From NCBI GenBank assembly GCA_025936205.1, contig JAICTU010000292.1:1-11616 (forward strand): a DNA stretch of 11,616 bases. The letters are read 5' to 3'. Both the position numbers and the translations under genes were made by a program. The notes under the pieces were generated by a model. It was given only the letters and a program-made list of their open reading frames with translations, was not told the origin of the DNA and ran no database searches. This DNA is from Polyangiaceae bacterium. Lineage in GTDB: Bacteria; Myxococcota; Polyangia; Polyangiales; Polyangiaceae. How positions within the stretch are numbered: the first letter of the stretch is position 1; each line of letters opens with the position of its first letter. Below are positions 8,542 to 11,616 of the stretch, piece by piece.

Positions 8542-9254
8542 CACTCGACTCCGAACGTGAGTGGATCCCGCATGGCGAGAACCACCTTGGTGACGAAGCG
8601 CAAGGGCTGCACCCGCTGCTCCAGGCTCTGTCGCTCCACGCCCTTGAGCAGCAGCGAGACTCGCACCTGGAGCGGCAGGCGGTTCTTCTGCGTGAGCGCC
8701 TGCGTGGAATCCCACTTGTCCGTCCACTGGGCGTTGGCGGCATCCAGGTAGCTCAACTCGAAGGCTTCCAGATTGGTGGCCAGGACCTCCACCTTGCCGC
8801 CATGTTCGGGCTCGGTGTCGGGATGCGCGCTGACGCGGCGCGCGAGATCGATCTGGCCCGAGCCGTCGGGGTTGGGCGAGCCAAAATAGGAGATCTCCGC
8901 CTGATCGGATTCCTTCGAATCCTTGTCGTAGCGCCGATAGCAGAAGCAGTTGAAGTCGACGCGCGCCGCCGGACTGTCGTGGGTGCCGATGAAAGCGGTG
9001 CGCACGGCGACCAGGTTCTGATCCGGAGGCTGATGCGCCGAGATGTATGCCGTGCTGAGCTCGTTGACCACGCGCTGCAGGGCAGCGCGGCCCTCGTGAT
9101 AGCGGTCGCTCATGCGGATCACGCCGTCGCGCGTACGCTCCAGCCCGTCGAAGGCCCCGTACATCAGCATCGACAGCATGGCGAGTACGCCGATGGCGAC
9201 CAGCAGCTCGATCAGCGTGAAGCCGCGCTCCTGCGTGCGCACGCGCCGGGTCAT
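8541..9254 (-). CDS. gspJ: Type II secretion minor pseudopilin GspJ
   Basis: A 237-residue minor pseudopilin. The class III (prepilin) signal is textbook: a 10-residue basic leader, cleavage after Gly11, then 'FTLIELLVAIGVLAMLSML' with Glu at +5. The periplasmic part fits GspJ in size and ends in the beta-rich region with 'LEAFELSYLD' and 'RLPLQVRVSLLL', near the expected 'lp..v.v.l' strands. A small Cys cluster (FNCFCYRR) sits mid-protein and may form a disulfide. With GspI and GspK it should form the tip complex that primes pseudopilus assembly. The ATG at 9254 overlaps the gspI stop as ATGA, and a gggaggag Shine-Dalgarno lies about 10 nt upstream within the gspI 3' end. The stop overlaps the gspK start by one base. 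Confidence 0.94.
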   Translation of the reverse strand: MTRRVRTQERGFTLIELLVAIGVLAMLSMLMYGAFDGLERTRDGVIRMSDRYHEGRAALQRVVNELSTAYISAHQPPDQNLVAVRTAFIGTHDSPAARVDFNCFCYRRYDKDSKESDQAEISYFGSPNPDGSGQIDLARRVSAHPDTEPEHGGKVEVLATNLEAFELSYLDAANAQWTDKWDSTQALTQKNRLPLQVRVSLLLKGVERQSLEQRVQPLRFVTKVVLAMRDPLTFGVE

Positions 9255-10060
9255 TGGGTGCGGGCTCCTCCCATGCTCGAGCCCACGCCAGCTGCGCCGC
9301 CCGAGCCGCCCATGCCCTCATCCACCGCCAACAGGCCGCCCTGCTGCGGATTGGTCAGGTACTGCACCACGGTCAGATCGCGATCGGTGCTGCCGTCTTT
9401 CCAGAGCACCTGCACCGTCACCTTGCGGATGCTGGCTTCGAGCATGCCCTTCAGCTGCGGATACACCATGCTCATGGCCATTGGCGCCAGGGCGCCCGCG
9501 CCCATCGACGGGCCGGCGCCGGCGCTCATCCCGCTCGCCATGCTCATCAAGCCCCCCACGGCATCGGTAGTGTTGCCCGAGCCGAAGTCGCTTTTGGTCT
9601 TGTCGAGGCCTTCACTGAGCTTCTGCAATGGGTCGGAGGCGGCTTCGCCCTCTCCAGCTGACCCCATGCCCATGCTGCTCCCCATGCCCGCATCCGCACC
9701 GCCGCCCATGGCCAGCTCCGGCAACATCACCGAGGCCACGGTCCACTTGCAGCGCATGTCCTTCGCGTCTTCGTCCTCGCAGCAGGGCCCCTCCTCGTTG
9801 TCCGTCGTGAGCTGATAACCCTCTTTGAGCAGCTGCACCTCGATTTCGCTCATCTTGCAGCGCGCGAGGCCCACCGCCTGGCTGAGCTGTGCGGCTCGCT
9901 TGGCGCTGGAGAACAAGCCCGTCTGGGCGGTCAGGATCACGGTCAAACCGAGCCCCAGGATCGCCACCGCTACCATCACCTCGAGCAACGAAAACGCCGC
10001 CGAGCTGCCGGTGATTCCCCGGGGCTGCGGGCCGCCTCCGCAGAAGGAGCGCAGCTTCAC
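9251..10060 (-). CDS. gspI: Type II secretion minor pseudopilin GspI with long Met/Gly-rich insertion
   Basis: A 269-residue minor pseudopilin, about twice the usual GspI length. The prepilin motif is at 22-34: 'FSLLEVMVAVAI' with Phe23 at +1 and Glu27 at +5, but position -1 is Ala22 instead of the usual Gly. The N-terminal helix and first strand (to about 110) and the last strand region ('IRKVTVQVLWKDG', 211-223) look like GspI. Between them, about residues 115-200 are low-complexity and rich in Met, Gly, Ala and Ser (11 Met in 117-200). A further Gly-rich tail covers 245-269. Cysteines at 93, 94 and 104 flank an acidic stretch. GspI should bind GspJ and GspK at the pseudopilus tip. The GTG at 10060 overlaps the gspH stop as GTGA, with gggaggag just upstream. 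The frame is intact, so this is an insertion and not a frameshift. Confidence 0.92.
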   Translation of the reverse strand: MKLRSFCGGGPQPRGITGSSAAFSLLEVMVAVAILGLGLTVILTAQTGLFSSAKRAAQLSQAVGLARCKMSEIEVQLLKEGYQLTTDNEEGPCCEDEDAKDMRCKWTVASVMLPELAMGGGADAGMGSSMGMGSAGEGEAASDPLQKLSEGLDKTKSDFGSGNTTDAVGGLMSMASGMSAGAGPSMGAGALAPMAMSMVYPQLKGMLEASIRKVTVQVLWKDGSTDRDLTVVQYLTNPQQGGLLAVDEGMGGSGGAAGVGSSMGGARTQ

Positions 10061-10830
10061 TGCTCCTCCCTTTCCTGAAAGTCGATCTCGCGCCGCCCCT
10101 CCTCCATTTCGATGCGTCCGCGCGCCAGCTTGGCGCGGCCCGTCAGCGCGCTCACCAGAATGGTGAGACCGGTGTCATCGCCCTGCCTGGCGATCTGGAT
10201 CGACGCTCGCTCGGTGCCGCCACCCGGCCAGAAGTACAGATACGCATGGCCCTCCGTGCGCGGCTCGATGTCGTGTTCGGTCTGGACCTGAAGGAAGCGG
10301 ATACCGGTACCGAGTGGGCGCCCCAGCCCCGGATCGTCCGCGTCGCTCGCGAAGCCGGGTACGGGCACGAAGCCCGCGGAGGGCGCGCGCGGACCCTGCA
10401 CAATCTCACGTGCGTATTCGGCTGCCGCCTTCTCTGCCTCGGTCGCCGCCTGTGCGCCGCCCTTGGCGCCCTCCTCTGCGCTGCGCACACGCAGCATGCG
10501 ATCCTGCGTCTCCTCCAAGCGAATGCTACCGCCCTGCAGATCAAAGACCAAGCGCACCGGGTGCCCCATCGAGTTGGCTCGGGTGAGGGCCGTGCGCACG
10601 CTGTTCAAGATCAAGCTGGCTGCTGCCCGTTGCCGCATCCCGCCGAGCGCGCCCGATCCGCTCATCACCATGCCGGTCAGCCCGGCGATCAGCGCTACCA
10701 CGAGCAAGATCTCGATCAATGTGACGCCGCGCGCTCGCAGCTTCGCCTGCGCCCGGCGCCGAGCCGAGCCTGCAAAGACGGAGGAGCGCGCTCGGGGTGC
10801 AGGGTGTCCCCGTAAAATCGACGTCGACAG
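10057..10830 (-). CDS. gspH: Type II secretion minor pseudopilin GspH, start uncertain
   Basis: The prepilin motif 'VTLIEILLVVALIAGL' follows a strongly basic leader ending in Gly, with Glu at +5. The rest fits GspH: an N-terminal helix, then 'VRLVFDLQGGSIRLE' strands and a C-terminal 'SALTGRAKLARGRI' region. An Ala/Glu-rich charged insertion sits at about residues 117-144. The start is a problem. The only ATG/GTG/TTG codons in frame upstream of the motif are GTG 10932 and TTG 10917, which would overlap gspG by 101 or 86 nt. The start given here is the CTG at 10830, just after the gspG stop, because a ggag lies exactly 7 nt upstream; it gives 257 residues with a 35-residue leader. The function is certain enough. 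Only the N-terminus is in doubt. GspH links the tip complex to the GspG shaft. Confidence 0.87.
   Translation of the reverse strand: MSTSILRGHPAPRARSSVFAGSARRRAQAKLRARGVTLIEILLVVALIAGLTGMVMSGSGALGGMRQRAAASLILNSVRTALTRANSMGHPVRLVFDLQGGSIRLEETQDRMLRVRSAEEGAKGGAQAATEAEKAAAEYAREIVQGPRAPSAGFVPVPGFASDADDPGLGRPLGTGIRFLQVQTEHDIEPRTEGHAYLYFWPGGGTERASIQIARQGDDTGLTILVSALTGRAKLARGRIEMEEGRREIDFQEREEQ
10790..10813 (-). repeat. 24-bp repeat, copy in gspH leader
   Basis: This copy matches 8500-8523 at 21 of 24 positions in the same orientation; the 12-bp core gggtgtccccgt is at 10802-10813. It starts 18 bp past the gspG stop, in the region that has no standard start codon for gspH. Confidence 0.6.
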
Positions 10831-10831
10831 T

Positions 10832-11266
10832 TCAGCTCTCCGTCTTGGGCTTCGCCGGAACCCGGATGTCGTCGGCGGTGCCCGGCTTGCGGTCAGGGCC
10901 GTTGGATTGGACGACAATCTCCTCGTCGGCACAGGAGAACTGCCACTCCTGTCCCCAGGGATCGACCTGGTGGGAGTCGGAGTTGATCTGCTTGTCCGCC
11001 ACCAGCTGGCCCATGGTGGGGCACGAACTCTCGCTATTCTGTACCTGCCACAGTTCGATGGCCTTGCGCAGGTTGCGGGCGTCCTCGGTCGCGGTCGAAA
11101 TCTCAGCCCTCTTGTACTGTTGCAGCGCGTAGAAGCCGACGCTGCCGCCGAGCAGTGCCATGATCGCGACCACGATCAGCACCTCGACGAGGGTTACGCC
11201 CGCATGCGCTCGACGCGCGCGGGAACGGCGCAGAAGCCGCGCGCACTTCTCGTCCCATTGGTTCAT
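10832..11266 (-). CDS. gspG: Type II secretion major pseudopilin GspG
   Basis: A 144-residue major pseudopilin that polymerises into the periplasmic pseudopilus. It has a 23-residue basic leader, cleavage after Gly23, then 'VTLVEVLIVVAIMALL' with Glu28 at +5. The C-terminal T2SG domain shows 'DPWG' at 103-106-like position and 'SNGPDRKPGTADDI', matching the calcium-site loop of GspG. Cys82 (SCPT) and Cys112 (FSCAD) probably form a disulfide; the upstream paralogue has the same pair. The ATG at 11266 is preferred, with aaagga 10 nt upstream. An alternative ATG at 11293 would overlap the preceding stop as ATGA and add nine residues, but has a weaker ribosome site. The protein ends in a short Lys/Pro/Ser tail. 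Confidence 0.95.
   Translation of the reverse strand: MNQWDEKCARLLRRSRARRAHAGVTLVEVLIVVAIMALLGGSVGFYALQQYKRAEISTATEDARNLRKAIELWQVQNSESSCPTMGQLVADKQINSDSHQVDPWGQEWQFSCADEEIVVQSNGPDRKPGTADDIRVPAKPKTES
10838..10841 (-). promoter_or_regulatory. Putative Shine-Dalgarno for gspH CTG start
   Basis: The minus strand reads ggag, then 7 nt, then CTG at 10830-10828. It overlaps the last codons of gspG, like the sites of the other coupled genes in this operon. It is the only good Shine-Dalgarno spacing near the gspH 5' end. The interpretation depends on a rare CTG start. Confidence 0.35.
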
Positions 11267-11276
11267 GTTGGATGTT

Positions 11277-11282
11277 TCCTTT
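11277..11282 (-). promoter_or_regulatory. Shine-Dalgarno of gspG
   Basis: The minus strand reads aaagga followed by 10 nt and ATG (11266-11264). It lies in the 23-bp gap after the preceding gene and supports 11266 over the upstream ATG at 11293. Confidence 0.55.
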
Positions 11283-11289
11283 CTCGAAT

Positions 11290-11616
11290 TCATTCGATGC
11301 GGTCCACGCCACCGGCAATGCCGTCGGGGCCCGCACTCATCAGCGTGTAAGCCTCCCCGGGCTCGGAGCCTGGGCAAATCAAGGTCAGCGGCCGTCCCCA
11401 CGCGTCGCGGGGAACGCCATGAATGTTCGAATATTCAGACAGCGCCGCGAAGCTCTCCGGGCACTGGCCCTGGTGATCGGCGAGATAGGCGTCCAGCGCC
11501 TCGCGCACGTCGAGCAGGATCGAGCGCGTGCGCCGCACGCCGGCCGCGTCACGCTCGCGCACCAGCACCAGCACCAGCAGCGTAATGGCGCCGCCGACCG
11601 CGAGCAGCGGCCTCAG
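11290..11616 (-). CDS. GspG-like protein (T2SG C-terminal domain), 5' end beyond window
   Basis: 108 residues are visible up to the stop at 11292-11290; the start lies past the right edge. From the edge inward it has an apolar stretch ('PLLAVGGAITLLVLVLV'), an Arg/Asp-rich helix, 'DVREALDAYLADHQGQCP', and then a T2SG-type C-terminus with 'DAWGRPLTLICPG' and 'SAGPDGIAGGVDRIE'. The Cys pair and the 'WG...C...S.GPD..G..D.I' pattern align with GspG next door, so the two are paralogues. The residues where GspG has its mature hydrophobic helix include an Arg-Pro, and no prepilin motif is visible, so this may be a plain membrane-anchored relative rather than a processed pseudopilin. The decisive residues are just outside the window. 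It would be co-transcribed with gspG and could assist or cap the pseudopilus; that role is inference. Confidence 0.8.
   Translation of the reverse strand: MRPLLAVGGAITLLVLVLVRERDAAGVRRTRSILLDVREALDAYLADHQGQCPESFAALSEYSNIHGVPRDAWGRPLTLICPGSEPGEAYTLMSAGPDGIAGGVDRIE

Noticed and set aside
8542..9321. N-terminal extension of the gspK frame to a 744-residue protein
   Set aside because: The extension runs antiparallel in sense to nothing but overlaps gspJ in another frame, is low-complexity Arg/Ala/Gly-rich, and the ATG at 8541 has a proper ribosome site, leader and stop overlap.
8514..9815. Long + strand open frame (433 residues) opposite gspI and gspJ
   Set aside because: It is antisense to two clear pseudopilin genes, is rich in Arg/Pro/Ala/Ser as expected of a GC-rich shadow frame, and shows no recognisable domain.

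Overview
The window is GC-rich, gene-dense bacterial DNA that looks myxobacterial (phylum Myxococcota, perhaps the Sorangium/Polyangium side). This assignment is an inference. It rests on the GC-rich codon use, the cysteine-paired GspG proteins, a GspN of the kind found in deltaproteobacteria-like lineages, and a giant TPR protein with a C-terminal domain I associate with myxobacteria. No database search was possible.

Layout. Positions 1-3795 (+ strand) hold the 3' part of a very large TPR gene that enters from the left edge. A 32-bp convergent gap (3796-3827) carries a stem-loop. From 3828 to the right edge, everything is one minus-strand type II secretion (general secretory pathway) operon. 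Read in the direction of transcription it runs: a GspG-like gene (partial, off the right edge), gspG, gspH, gspI, gspJ, gspK, gspL, gspM, gspN. This is the canonical gsp order. The genes are separated by at most about 23 bp or overlap by 1-4 bp (GTGA, ATGA or TGATG junctions). The ribosome-binding sites of H, I, J, K, M and N lie inside the last codons of the preceding gene. There is no non-coding stretch over 40 bp, and no RNA gene, mobile element or CRISPR.

How the genes work together. GspG is the major pseudopilin. GspH, I, J and K are the minor pseudopilins that form the tip of the periplasmic pseudopilus. GspL and GspM are the inner-membrane platform that couples the cytoplasmic ATPase GspE to pseudopilus growth. 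GspN is an accessory bitopic membrane protein. GspC, D, E, F and the prepilin peptidase are not in the window; some may lie upstream, beyond the right edge.

I do not see a wholly new system. The points most worth a second look are: (a) two tandem GspG-type genes, of which the first seems to carry an ordinary membrane anchor rather than a prepilin signal; (b) gspH has no ATG, GTG or TTG start outside gspG, and a 24-bp sequence near its 5' end recurs in the 5' end of gspK; (c) GspI has an 86-residue Met/Gly/Ala/Ser-rich insertion; (d) GspL keeps PilM-like nucleotide-site motifs; (e) the TPR protein has a very regular 70-74-residue period and an uncharacterised C-terminal domain.
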